A stretch of 64,000 bases of DNA from Sipunculus nudus (lineage: Eukaryota; Annelida; Sipuncula; Golfingiida; Sipunculidae). Made by a program: the position numbers and the translations under genes. The stretch spans positions 94,355,642 through 94,419,641 of the forward strand of contig CM049306.1 of assembly GCA_026874595.1 (NCBI GenBank), given 5' to 3'. Of the stretch, positions 35,495-47,615 are shown one piece after another. Under the pieces are notes generated by a model. That model had not been told where the DNA came from, did no database searches, and saw only the letters and a list, made by a program, of their open reading frames with translations. Within the stretch, counting starts at the first letter, position 1, and every line of letters begins with the position of its first letter.

Positions 35495-37580
35495 TGCATT
35501 GACTCCCCTTGAATGGCTTTTGTCTTCATGTGTATTATGTCACCCTATTAGTTCATTTCGGATTTAACACCGGTTTCATACTTTTTAGCTCAGCTGACTG
35601 TAAGTCATCTGAGCTATAGCGATCACTCTTTGTCCGTCGTCCGTCCGGCAATCCGGCCATCCGGCCGTCCGGCCGTCTGTCCGTTAACAAGGCACAACTC
35701 GTAACGACTGGACCTGGAATCTTCTCTCTTTACATCCAGAGAGGTCCATGAAAATTCTTTTTGGAATCCTTAAATTAGGTCTCTGTTACCCATATTCTCT
35801 GAGCTATTGGGCTTATAAGCACCCCTATCATAATTAAAAATTTGATACCAAAGCAGGGCACAAATCATAACCATTGGACCTGGAATCTTCTAACCTAAAA
35901 TCCAGGGATGTCTATTAAAATCTTCTTGTAAACGTATATTTAGGTCTCTCTTACCCATATTTTCTGAGCTATGGGCTTATAAATATAAGCACCCCTCAGA
36001 ATAATTGAAAATTTGATACCAAAGTAGGGCACAGATCATAACCTTCGGGCCCAGAATCTTCTAACTTGACTTCCTGAGAGTTCCTCAAAAGTTCTCCCCA
36101 GAAACCTGAAATTGGGTCACAGTGAACTATATTCTCAGAGTTTTAGGGTATGTTAGAGCAAGACTAGAAATAATGCACATAATATACATATTACAAAATA
36201 CATAAATACACATAAATTGCCAGATTCATCATGAAAGGCAGGTTGGTTTGTCATCAGATTTGTTGTGCTTATGGGTCTTGATGAACTTAAGCTAATATGC
36301 ATGAACAATGATGCCATCTACATTACCTTAATTAGTCGTCTGTGCAAGGACATATTGTCAACATGTCAGTCGGCTGAGCGTCATGACCCACGGGTCACTT
36401 GTTATTGTTCTGTGTGTGAGTTAATCTGCGTGTGTCGGTTTACTAATACTGTAACCATAGGCAAGATCTTGCAACTTCGCGAAAACTCCGAAACAGGAAG
36501 GACACATGAAAGAAGGACACAGAAGAAACACCGGATGGAAGTTTGGAAAATAGTGAAGTTGTGCGGCACGGCTTACAGTTATAGCGTGCGCGCTGTGTTC
36601 ATATTTTGCGCGACTGGCAGATGCCATAACATTTTAAAGAGAAAACAATATATTTCATATATGTTTAACATGCCTGATTTGTGAATAAAGGTGCCTTTAA
36701 AGAGCCAGTTCAATATGAGAATGTTTCCGCCGGATCTGATAATTTATGGTATAAACTAAAGCTGCCAGATGAACATGTAGCATGACTTGCGTCATCACCA
36801 AACATGGCTTGTATACATCAGAATGCCAATGTAATTACTCTGGCCTTGGAGGTCCCGCTTTGGGTGTTCGTGATAAAGTGAATCCGGTATTGGTTTACTG
36901 ATCGAAGTCACAGTAAATATGTATAGTGTTGGTCAGGGTCTCAGGGTGCTCCACACTCAGCATCTTATTGAGAGAGGTTAAGACTGGCCGTGAACAAGAT
37001 CCATCAGGTAAAATTATATCCCTCAATTATGCTCATGTCCTTAAAGCATTTAGTAAGCTTATTTTCACTCTTTAAAGAATAAGTAAATATTATGTAACAT
37101 ATATACATCGTTATCGTCGTTACTTATTCAGTCGGGTCAGATGCTAATTTAAAATTAATTATAATTTGGCCAAAAAGTCTGTGGTACAAAATGTGAATTC
37201 ATTTGAGAATGCTCAGGTTCTGCTCAAATATTCTTCTATTCAAATGTCCCCTTTTCATATATGCATTTTTATGCAAAGGTTCCGATAACTCTGTACATAT
37301 GATTTCATTTGCATTTGACTGTGAGAACATTTAAAATACAAATACAGTTCTAAAAATTAAACATATTATATTAAAACTTATAATATTAGATTTATGTTTT
37401 ATTAATTTGTCCTAAACGGTTACTAATATACTATAACAGTATTATTTTATTTAATCGGTTAATCATTTTAAATATATAGCATATATACACATATTAAATG
37501 TAGCAAAAACACAGCATTATGTAATTAAAGGTGAAAATGGTAGGTGCCATACAGTTAACAGAAACACTAGATGGCAGGCA
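35495..37580 (+). repeat. Segmental duplication copy 2, right part
   Basis: Partner of 23380-25800. It contains the empty TTAA site (about 36632) and the conserved donor-like CATCAG|GTAAAATT at 37013. Confidence 0.85.
35587..36405 (+). repeat. Family-1 repeat, complete-looking copy
   Basis: Begins with the hairpin TAGCTCAGCTGACT/AAGTCATCTGAGCTA. It has CCGTCCGGC reiterations, units at about 35680, 35857 and 36020, and ends with GGCTGAGCGTCATGACCCAC and GGGTCACTTGTT. Confidence 0.85.
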
Positions 37581-38741
37581 ATACTTTCATTGATTAAGTG
37601 ATGTTTTTATTTCTCTCTTTAATAATTATAGTGTATAAATTAATCCATGACGTCCAACTGTATAAGCATGATGGACTTTTACGGAAATTTGATCAATATT
37701 ATTGTGTTAACAATTATCAACCACTTAACCAGCTAAATTATATATGCCGTTTATGTTCACCTCTTAATGATGTTCATTCATGTTTGAATTACACCATAAA
37801 AACTGCAAAAGTTTTAAGAAATTAGTGGCAGTAATTATAAATGACAGAACACATATATATTTCACAAAAATAATGTATCGTGAAATTATCATTTTTTATA
37901 TTATTCATTATTATTATTATTTTTATTATTATTATCTTTCTTCTAAATTATTATTAGGAATAGTATATATCCCTGTTGAGTTAATTACATTTGCAAGGTT
38001 CCTTATCTAAGGAAGTCTGTGGCACGATCGCTGAATCGGAATACACTGTTTTTTTTTTTTTTTTGTTTTTTTTTTAACCTTTTTCTGCACTTCACACATC
38101 CAGATAATATTTTCAATCATATACTCCAAACTGTTTCAAACCTATGGTATGGGAAGCTGCGAATGAGCTTTAAATGGATGACAAATCTGATTGTGTCCTT
38201 CGGGCGTGCCGGTGCTGGTTTATAGCAAGTTAACTCTCTATGTGGCTCTTTATATCCTTGCCCTGTTATACATACACCACTATATTTTGACAACGATGAG
38301 GATCAAAATGATCGATTATCAGGGTATATATTATAAATAGCTCCGAGGTTTAAATATTAGCATTCCTATTCAACTTAAACGACTATGATTTTCTGGGTAT
38401 TCATAACAAAAACATAATTAACGTTTCGACTGCTGAATACTGGTATATTTTTTTTATGTATAGATTTACAATATTCATGTATGAATGTAAAAGATTATTA
38501 GCTGTTTGAGGCTAAAAAAAATATAAATTTGTGAAATTTTTGTATATTGGAATTTTTGTTTGTTTCAGGTTTTTATCTGAACTTGACCTGTTATTTTAAC
38601 TGCAGCTTTATATTTTTTTTTTAAATTTTGATATATAACTTGCCATCACTTTAAATTGTACTACGCTTCATGTCATGGACGAAATCAATCAATCAATGTC
38701 AAGGGAACATTAAATCTGTTATATACCATATGTTATTTCAG

Positions 38742-38791
38742 TTGAGGTCCACTAGAAGACACCTGGTTCAGAACCTGGTACAACTATGAAG
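38742..38791 (+). other. Possible short exon ending in ATG AAG
   Basis: Fifty bases are bounded by a strong acceptor (TATGTTATTTCAG) and a consensus donor (AAG|GTAAGAAG), with an ATG three codons' worth from the end. With the donor-like site at 37013 it could be the second exon of an unrecognised plus-strand gene; no later exon was identified. Confidence 0.2.
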
Positions 38792-38799
38792 GTAAGAAG

Positions 38800-39800
38800 C
38801 TTGATAAGTTAATGAGTCTCACGTCTGCACATATACACAGATCCATGCACAGCTATAATACCCTTAATGTAACAAAAAAACCGGAAAACAAAGGTGTAGA
38901 AGCATTATACGAGTATGCAGCATAACTGGTTACGTCAATGGGCAACCAGTGGTCTTTTCATCATTTCATTCTCTTAATTTATGCTTTACCATGAAGTGGG
39001 TCAGTGTATGATTTGTTGTTGGAAAATATTTTTTCCCAACACATTTAGACACTGTAAAGAGTATTGCAAGTGAAGAGGCTGAGACCAGGCCCTGTAACAA
39101 CGAAAGTCGTGTGGATAGATTAGATACCAGCAATAGCGACGATACAGTGTATAGCAAAAGAGAGAGGCGTGGTTGATACAATCTGACCAATGCGCAGGTT
39201 CTATTTAAATATTGCATGATATATTGCGAATCAAGCTTATTTTCAAGCAAGCGATACTTTTAAATGATTAACGCAGATGAAGTTATTAATTGATTTAGCC
39301 TTGTATAACTATAAGAAGCCTAGTGCAAGCATCACCTGTACTTTCTACAGGAGCAGGTCAAGTGCTTAGTGTGTTCCGGACTAGGCCCTATGAGAAGGGG
39401 GGGGGGGGGGATCTAAAGGCAAAAAAGGTGGCCTATGTATTTTGTTTATAGGGCCCAATACATATTTAAAAACGGAGAAGTCACATTTACTTAAATTTTA
39501 TTTTAGCTTATATAACCTTTAGTCAGGAGAGCTTTAGGATCCTAGGTCTGGAGTGTTCAACAATGCTCAAGAAAATGCTAGAAAACGCCGAAGTCTCGTA
39601 GGTGCATATAAGCTAGTATAAAGCATTAAGGATTTTTTACCAGGTAGATCCGAAGGGCCTAAAGGGGCCTGGGCCGGTCAAGAGTTCCCAATGCATATAA
39701 AGGGCACGTTAGCCCTGCTTGGGCTTAAGTGTATTTACGTTTACTAATAAAATTCTAAAAATAAAACGTGATTCCATTTACCGATACAAGATAGTCGGCT
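38800..39800. other. Intergenic, nothing recognised
   Basis: A poly-G run near 39397; no supported gene. Confidence 0.4.
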
Positions 39801-39924
39801 AGAGAGCCGTACTTGAATTGTATAATTTGCCGCGAGGTGGGAGTACCTGTTCTAAGCTTTGCAACACAGCGAAGTTTGATGACTCTGTTGTTGGGAGGAA
39901 TTATGTTTTAACCATTACATCGAC

Positions 39925-40945
39925 TGGGCCAGTCTACATGATTCTTTGCATGCATATTCATCATGAAGTGTTTTATCATTTTTTGCAGATTGGTGGCGCA
40001 CTGTGTATTTTTTCGATTTTTTTTTCGCATTTTTTCTCTGTTTTCAGACCTTCAATATGTGGTCATCTGTTAGGAGGGCACTTATCGTGAATTGATCCTA
40101 GAAACTTTTCATCCTGGGTGGTGCATAAAAAATTGTCTTGGAAACCTGAAATTTGGTCCCCCCCCCCCCCCCCCCCATAAATAAAAAAAATGATACAAAA
40201 GCTCAAGTATTTGAACAACTGATGCTTTGATCCCCATCAATTCTTTGCATGCATATTTATCATGAAGTATTTCATCAGTTCCTGCAGAATGGTGGCGCCA
40301 CCTGGATTTTTTTCTCTATATTTTCTCTTTTTGAGACCATAGATGCAGTCGTCCGTCAACAGGGCACTAATTGTAACCATTGGACCTGGAATCTTCTTAC
40401 TTGACATCGAGGGAGGTCCATGAAAAAGCTCCATGAAAACCTGAAATGAAGTCTCTGTTTACCATAGCCTCCATGATATTGGGCTCAGAAGTAGCCCCCA
40501 GAATAATTATAAATTCGATACAAAAGCTCCAGTATCTGAACAACTAATGCCTTGATCACCATGATTCTTTGCATGCATATTCATCATTGAGTGTTTCATC
40601 AGTTCCTGCAGACTGGTGGCGCAATCTGGATTTTTTTTTATTTTTTAGGCATTTTTACTCTCTCTATTTTTGATACCTTCAAGATACGGTCGTCCGTTAA
40701 AAGGGCACAACTCGTCATCATTAGACCTGGAATCTTCTAACTTGAAATCTAGGGTGAACCATGAAAAATCCCCTTTAAACCTGAAATTAGGTCTCTGTCA
40801 ACCATATCCTTTTAGCTATGCTTCAGTTGAATTGGAATACCAACTACAAAATTTGGCATTCAGATGATAAAATTCCTTTTGTGGATGTCTTCCTTGGCAG
40901 CTGAACGTCATGACCCCTTGGTCACTTGTTTAACTCTTGTGGGCC
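39925..40945 (+). repeat. Family-1 repeat, three units
   Basis: Units restart at about 40065, 40355 and 40690. Each has the CATGATTCTTTGCATGCATA and TTCCTGCAGA.TGGTGGCGC segments. It ends with AGCTGAACGTCATGACCCC and a poly-C run interrupts it at 40158-40176. Confidence 0.85.
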
Positions 40946-41107
40946 AAAAGAGCCCGGGTGACCAAGGGATTTCCCAGGGCTCAATAAAAATAATTGTAAA
41001 TGCAGACCAAATGCGGGAAAGGTTTGGTTATATCAAAATTGCTAGACTCATCTGTCGAACTGATATTTAGCACGAGACAGCAGGGACGCAGGTTCCTTGT
41101 GAAATTT

Positions 41108-41299
41108 AGGGGGGGGGGTAGGCTTGAATAGAAATCTGATTTTTTTATGAAAAAAAAACTACAGTCCCGTAATTGTCAAAATGTTAGGGAGGGAGATAGA
41201 GTATGCTTTGTCCCCCCCCCCCCCCCCACACACACAAACATTTTAATCCGGGGGGGGGGGGGGTGGGGTCATCTACCTCCTGTCCTGAACTAATTGCAC

Positions 41300-41350
<51 letters not shown>

Positions 41351-41361
41351 TATATATATAT
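41108..41361. repeat. Poly-G/poly-C runs and (TA)n tract
   Basis: C run at 41212-41227, G run at 41251-41263, TA run at about 41305-41340 followed by a CA run. Frames through it are artefacts. Confidence 0.95.
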
Positions 41362-41630
41362 AGTAGAGCGCCTTTTTTCGACCGTAATTTTAAATGGGGA
41401 ACCGAAAATTTATCCGTATTTACGAATATATTTTTCAAGCATGTAAATACTGCACCTGAATTTTTGTAATCACGAGTCATAAGGGCCTGCAGTCAGGTGT
41501 TTAAAGCCCATTGGTAGCCCTGATTAATTAGTTCTGGGCCGATGTTGTCGCTTAGGCAAAGGTGTGAATAACACAGCTAACCGTGCAACGCTAGGCTCTG
41601 GGTACCCCTAAAAAGTGCCTGAATAGTTAG

Positions 41631-43925
41631 CTCAGCTGACTGAAAGTCATCTGAGCTACAGCGTTCTGCCTTCGTCCGTCGTCCGTCCGGCCGTCCGGCC
41701 GTCCGGTAGTCCTGCCGTCCGGTAGTCCGTCCGTTAACAGGGCACTAATCGTAACGGCTGGACCTGGAATCTTGCAACTTGACATCTTGAGAGGTCCATA
41801 AAAATCTCCTTGGAAACCTGAAATTAAGCCTCTGTTACCCATATCCTTTGAGCTATGGGGCTCCGAAGCACCCCCCCCCCCCCCCAGAATAATGCAACAT
41901 TTGATACAAAAGCTCAAGTATATGAATAACTATAGCATTGATCACCAGGATTCTTTGCATGAATATTGATCATGGAATGCTCCACCACTTCCTGCAGACT
42001 GGTGGCACCACCTATATTTTTTCCAATTTTTACGATTTTTTTCTCTTTTTTTTCAGACCTGAAATGAAACTGTCATCTGTTAACAGGGCACAAATGGTAA
42101 CCACTGGACCTGGAATATTCAAACTTTATATCCTGAGAGGTCCATGAAAAATCTCCTTGAAAACCTGAAATTAGGTCTCTGTTACCCATATCCTTTGAGC
42201 TATGGGGCTCCAAAATACCCCCCAGAATAATGCAAAATTTGATACAAAAGCTCAAGTATCTGAATAACTACTCCATTGATCACCAGGATTCTTTGCATGA
42301 ATACTGATCATGGAGTGTTCCATCAGTTTCTGCAAACCTGTATTTTTTCTAATTTTTATGATTTTTTTTTCTTTACTTTTGAGACCTTCAAAGAAGCTGT
42401 CATCTGTTAACAGGGCACAAATCGTAACCGCTTAACCTGGATGCTTCTAACTTGACATCAAGAGAGGTCTATGAAAAGTCTCTGTGAAAACCTGAATTTT
42501 GTCTCTGTTACCCATATCCTTCGTAGTAAGTACCCCTCAGAATAATTAAAAATTTGACACAAAAGCTCCAGTATCTGAATAACTAATGTATTGATGGCCA
42601 TGATTTTATGCAGGCTTATTGATCATGGAGTGTTCCATCAGTTCCTGCAAACTGTTGGCGCCAACTGTATATATATTTTTTTTAATTTGCACGCATCTTT
42701 TTTCTTTATTTTTGAGACTTCCAAAGAAGCTGTCATCTGTTAACAGGGTACAAATAGTAACCACTTGATCTAGAATCTTCATACTTGACATCTGGGGAGG
42801 TCCATGAAAAGTCTTCATGGAAGTCTGAAATTACGTCTCTGTTTTTCCATATCCTCCTAGCTATGGGGCTCGTAAGTACCCCCGAAATAATTAAAAGTGT
42901 GATACAAAGACTGTGTTCGTTTCTGGAGAACTCCTCTGAGACCCTTGGACCGATCTTTCCGTAACCCGGCATAGTGATTCCCTCACCTATGTAGTTGTGC
43001 ATAACAAAGACAGGTGGCACCACCTGCAATCCTTTCTGTGCAGTGTGAATCTGGGTGCCTTTTAGATAACAGCCGATATCTCAGGAATGGCTCAATGTAT
43101 TGAGCTGAAAGTTTGCATGTCCATAGATCTTGCATCTCTTCATTTTGTAATTGCGACTGGTGGTGCCACCTACAATACTTTTTGCGTAGCATTCATCTGT
43201 GCATTTGCCATCTGTTCGTCTTAGAGGTTCTTCAATGTATTTGATTGAAATTGTGCATGATCATACATCCTCGACACTTCCATCTTGTAAACAAGACTGG
43301 TGGCGCCATCTGCAATAATTTTCACGTGGCGTCCATCCGTATATTTGCTTTTCTTAAAAATTGCTCACATCGCAGGAGTGGTTTAAGGCATTGGTCTGAA
43401 ATTTGGCATGTCAATCCATCTTGGAAACTTTTCTCATAAACCAAACAGGTGGCGCCAGGTGTTTTTGTTGATTAAATTAATGCCCTTTTCTCAGAGTTTT
43501 AGTGGACTATATTCAGGAGTGGTGTGACATACCACTCAATCCATCCCTCACTTCACCTGTACCACGCTGACTTCGGCGGATACACAAAATGTTTTCTAGT
43601 TAAAAATGTGATACAAAAACTCCAGGATCTGAATAATTAATGCACTGATGACCATGATACTTAGCATGCATATTGATCATGGAGTGTTTCATCAGTTCCT
43701 GTACACTGGTGGTGCCACCTGTATTTTTTTCCAATTTTGAGGCATTTTTCTCTATTTATGAGACCTTCAAATGAAGTTATCATCTGTCCAAAAGCCCACT
43801 GAAACCCATTTCTAAGGACTCTTCACAAAATTCATGATTTGTTTGCACTCTGGCAGTCATTTTGGTCATTGTTCAACATTCCTTGAATTCAGCTTAGCGT
43901 CATGACCCATGGGCCATTAGTCTAA
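41631..43925 (+). repeat. Family-1 repeat array, longest copy in the window
   Basis: Hairpin edge at 41631-41665, then ~340-bp units with GTTAACAGGGCAC starts near 41730, 42078, 42406 and 42738. Next come about 3.5 copies of a different ~145-bp subunit (42930-43460), each with a GGTGGCGCCACC-like palindrome, then one more unit (43600-43790) and the edge CAGCTTAGCGTCATGACCCA at about 43888. The hairpin edge, tandem core and absence of coding sequence recall pearl/HINE-type non-autonomous elements of bivalves. Confidence 0.85.
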
Positions 43926-44235
43926 ACAAGAGCGCTGGTGTGTTATCAACCATATCTGGTTTGTACTCACGCAAGCATAGTTCGTCTGCTAGGGCTAGGA
44001 TGTCAGACCAAATAACTGAGCAGTTTACACGCATGAGCATTAGTGATGTATCAAACGCAGGTAACTGCCATATTGCATACGAGCCTGGCCATACAAGTGA
44101 ACAGTTCACTCTTGTGAGCAGTTGTCTCATCCGCTTAAACTCATGATTGATTACTCGGCTTATTCATCATTTCCCCTTTACTGTCAAGAAGGACACTATT
44201 CAAACAAGAACAATAAGCTGTCAATTGGCAGCGAT

Positions 44236-44409
44236 ATGGAATCAAATAAGAGAAAACGGACGGCGTTATGCTTTGATGACAAGCTGCCAATCCTTGAGCG
44301 GCTCGAAAGTGGTGACAAGTCTGCCATTATCGCAAGGGATTTTAAAATTAGAAGATCCACTATTACCGATATAGAGAATAGCAGAGAGAAACTAGTAGAT
44401 AAAAAATGA
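44236..44409 (+). pseudogene. Tigger/pogo-type transposase N-terminal HTH fragment
   Basis: Encodes MESNKRKRTALCFDDKLPIL then ARDFKIRRSTITDIENSREK, the CENP-B/psq-type helix-turn-helix that binds the ends of Tigger elements (Tc1/mariner superfamily). The frame stops after 57 codons, before any second HTH or the DDE catalytic domain, so it is a truncated relic. A 15-nt palindrome AGTGAACAGTTCACT lies upstream at about 44096. Confidence 0.75.
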
Positions 44410-44646
44410 AGCTCCCAGATAACTGTCATTCACATATTTTTTTCGCATTGTTTGAGATTTCTGTGGAATCCCTGCTGTAGAATATATTGAATAAAAGATG
44501 CACATGTAGATTTAGTTATGTTAATCCGAAACGATGAGAAGCTAGATGAAATGATTTTTATGATATACTCTAAACCTTGTCGAAGGTTTGATATTCACAC
44601 AGACACATAGGCTATATGTATAAGCCATATGCTACCTCCTGAAGTG

Positions 44647-44697
<51 letters not shown>

Positions 44698-44947
44698 AAA
44701 CACATCGAAGCATTGAGTTACTACTCGTGTCACGCCGATGTTGTAGTTGGTGTTTGCACTGAAGCGATCGTAAGGTAACTGTTTCTCGAAATGCTTATCT
44801 AGAAATGTCGCCATTCCTCAAAGCCATCCAACCGTGCTAAAAATAAATAACAGGAACAGCTGGGCTCCTAACCCCAATCGACGTGTTTAATACATGCGCT
44901 CCTTAGCTGTGTTGAGCACTTTACTAAATCGCATGTAACTGAATGCT

Positions 44948-45022
<75 letters not shown>

Positions 45023-45290
45023 TTGGGTGTCATTCACTGTATTTTCATTCATTTTGAATAGCTATTTTATTTTGTATTAATACCTGTTTGAATTAGAAAA
45101 TTCAGAAAGGTTAACTTATTTAAAAAAATATTTGATTAATTCACTATATGATTTGTATTTATCTGTCACATGTGCTTTTAAAATAATAAGTATGTCGGGA
45201 ATTTATGCAAAGTTATCGAAGATACTACAAACAGTCCATGCAATGTTCCATTTCAACCAATACGTACTTTGATAAAACATTGAGAGCATT
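44410..45290. other. Intergenic with (GA)n and (TA)n microsatellites
   Basis: (GA)n at 44649-44694 and (TA)n at 44951-45020; no gene recognised. Confidence 0.85.
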
Positions 45291-45760
45291 TTGTACCAGA
45301 GCCAGTACCCATAGAGAAAGAACCTATAAGAACCTATAACCTTTCAGGTAAAGAACTCAAAGGTCAGGGCCACAGGGCCTAATTCATTTCCTTTTTTTTC
45401 AAGTTTATAGACGCATTTTAAGCAGAAGTCTTCATTATAAACGTCCTTTCTTTCACATATTGCTCACCTGCCAATACAAGAAAAAATTGTCAACATTATA
45501 TATGCTTTAAACTAGATTTATATATGGCCCCTCATTAAAGTAGGAACCCTTTTGATTTTGGGGTCACGGGTCTTTAAAAAGATTCTTTAAGCATTTTAAG
45601 CTAACGCTTTCATCCCAAACCTTTCATCTTTCACATGTGGCACCCTTTCTATAGGGGAAACCCCCTTTCGATATTGAGGTCACAAAAGGTCAAAGATCAA
45701 GGTCACAGGACAGCCCTACTGATTTTCACACTGACCAGGCTGTCAGTTCAGTGGAGAACT
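45290..45760 (+). repeat. Family-2 repeat
   Basis: ACTCAAAGGTCAGGGCCAC, AAAAGGTCAAAGATCAAGGTC and the TTTAAAAAGATTCTTTAAGC equivalent of the conserved linker. Confidence 0.75.
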
Positions 45761-46142
45761 GCAACGATCATTAAACATAGATGTACCTGTGGCATTTGAA
45801 ATATGGGGACGACTATTGCTGCAAATTCTCTGCAAATGCTGCAAATGCAAATTGCAGATAATTTTATCTTAGATTTTGTTCTTTGCAAGCTTATACTTTT
45901 GTTCCAATATTTATTCCGATGAATTAATCGTAGCTCTGATAGCACCTGGTTCTCAGGTTGGTGCGGTAAAGCCTGAAGCTTTTGCGTTCACAACTCGTGT
46001 TCATACTCTCTGTCAGTAAATGTTTTACGGAATACGGCGCATCTTTATTAATATTCATTGTAACTTTCTTTGTTTTGCGTAATGCACTGCTGAACATTTC
46101 TCGCTGACTTGAGCTAGTGAAAAAAATTCCTTGTTACGAGAT

Positions 46143-46662
46143 CAGGGCTCGAAATAATGCCTTTCCGCCTGTCTCAGACAGGCAAATGTGCACGGGAAGG
46201 CATTTTTCGTTTTGTACGAATCCATTGGAAAGGTAAAAACGTTGTGTTCCATATTAATAGCTGATAAGTAGTAACATGCATGACACAAATACAAAATATT
46301 TTACAGGTGGTGTTCCACCGACTCCCTATAGTTACCTATAAAATGGTCTATAATTCCTTATACTCTCCAGCATTTGGGCCGTCATTTCTTATAATTTCCT
46401 GTTTTGTTTCGCTACACAATTGTGTTTCTGCTATTATAACAGTGTTACTTTTGAAAACATCCATTTTTTGGACGTAAGTGTGCATGTAGGATGACATGTA
46501 AGATGGCAGAATCAAGTTTACACTGAAGGAACGGCGACTGAAAGTTTGATATGATGACAGAATGCACTTTGAGCGGAAAGCCTTTTTTCTGCGGAAAGGC
46601 ACACCTGTATTAATGCCTTTCCCTTGGAAAGGTGAAATTTTAAAGTATTACGAGCCCTGGAG
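46143..46662. mobile_element. MITE with CAGGGCTCGAAATAA ends
   Basis: Left CAGGGCTCGAAATAATGCC and right inverse (GTATTACGAGCCCTG) bound a 520-bp element. The copy at 58568-58912 has an internal deletion of about 180 bp. The ends resemble hAT-type (CAGGG) MITEs; a clear 8-bp duplication is not seen. Confidence 0.6.
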
Positions 46663-47357
46663 ATGGTACTCCTTACAGAAACACAACGGCTTCTGTGTTA
46701 TCTCAGTTTTGTACAGACCTAACAATAGACAGGGAGAAGAGTGTTATCCAGTGTTGTATTTCAGTGGTCCCTGGAACGTACTCGATTCAGACTTTGTTAG
46801 TCAACCTGCACAGTCCTATCTATTAGAATAACTAAATAAGTACTGTCTAGCCTCAATAATGTAATCACAATCGCAGCTGGGCCGAACTGCCCATTTATAG
46901 AGGTGTCCATTTTATAGAGGTATAATTGCCGCTACATGCAGTGCTGCCACCTTGTTTGTAATGCTTAAATTACTTTGATTTCAGAGTTCAGAAATACTGT
47001 ACTCTTCCTTTTCATATAGATGTAATAATTACTGAACATTAATGAGTAATGTGGCAAGTCATGTTTAAACAACTATAAATATGTATTTCCTCACATATAT
47101 GTACAGACATACACAAGCATAAAACCTCAAAGTTTGCTAAGTACATTAGCACATTAAGTGAAGCTTAGTGTATCATATACGTAGTGATACTTCTTATATT
47201 ACACTATCAGATGAACAGTTATTTATTTAAAACAAACAGTATAAAACACACACATGAATGAGATAGTGAAGAATAAAATGTTATATCACTACACATACAT
47301 TTACGAAACAAAGGCAGAGCGGTATAAAATTGTATCTATAATCTGCATAAGGTGCGG

Positions 47358-47474
47358 ACTGCCCCACCGACACACCGGTCATTTCCCAGTGGGCGGACAG
47401 GCCCTGAGAAACACCAGGCACTTCCCAGTTGGCGGACTGGCCCAGAGAAACACCAGGCACTTCCCAGTGGGCCG
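47358..47474 (+). repeat. ~44-bp minisatellite, three units in copy A against one in copy B
   Basis: The unit CGGACTGGCCCAGAGAAACA..CCCAGTGGGC occurs three times here but once at 59613-59656, so the expansion (or loss) followed the duplication. Confidence 0.9.
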
Positions 47475-47615
47475 ATGGCTTATATATATATAATATATTG
47501 ATGCCTGTCGACCGATGGTGTTGAATTTAGGCCGCTTTTACTCAGATTTCCCGGGCCTCTTATACACCCTCAGCCGCCCTTTACTTACATCCATCGTCTA
47601 CGAAAGGCATTCTAC

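Larger units (their letters stand above)
45765..47615 (+). repeat. GT14 locus duplication, copy A, distal 5' block
   Basis: Aligns with 58195-59795: GATCATTA.ACATAGATGTACCTGTGGCAT at the left, GCTGGGCC.., AGTTTGCTAAGTACATTAGC and the GCCTGTCGACCGATGGTGTT block at the right. Frequent small differences and indels, clearly older than the similarity inside the genes. Confidence 0.9.

Noticed and set aside
41627-43029. Minus-strand frames resembling each other (motifs such as EPHSSKDMG)
   Set aside because: Repeat-borne: they track the ~340-bp family-1 unit and are interrupted in most units.
46562-46831. Frame conserved in both GT14 locus copies (46.6 and 58.9 kb)
   Set aside because: An 8-bp indel and substitutions break the frame between copies, and it overlaps a MITE end; no coding constraint.
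47358-47474. CRISPR-like array (three regular units)
   Set aside because: Eukaryotic context, contiguous units without unique spacers: a minisatellite.
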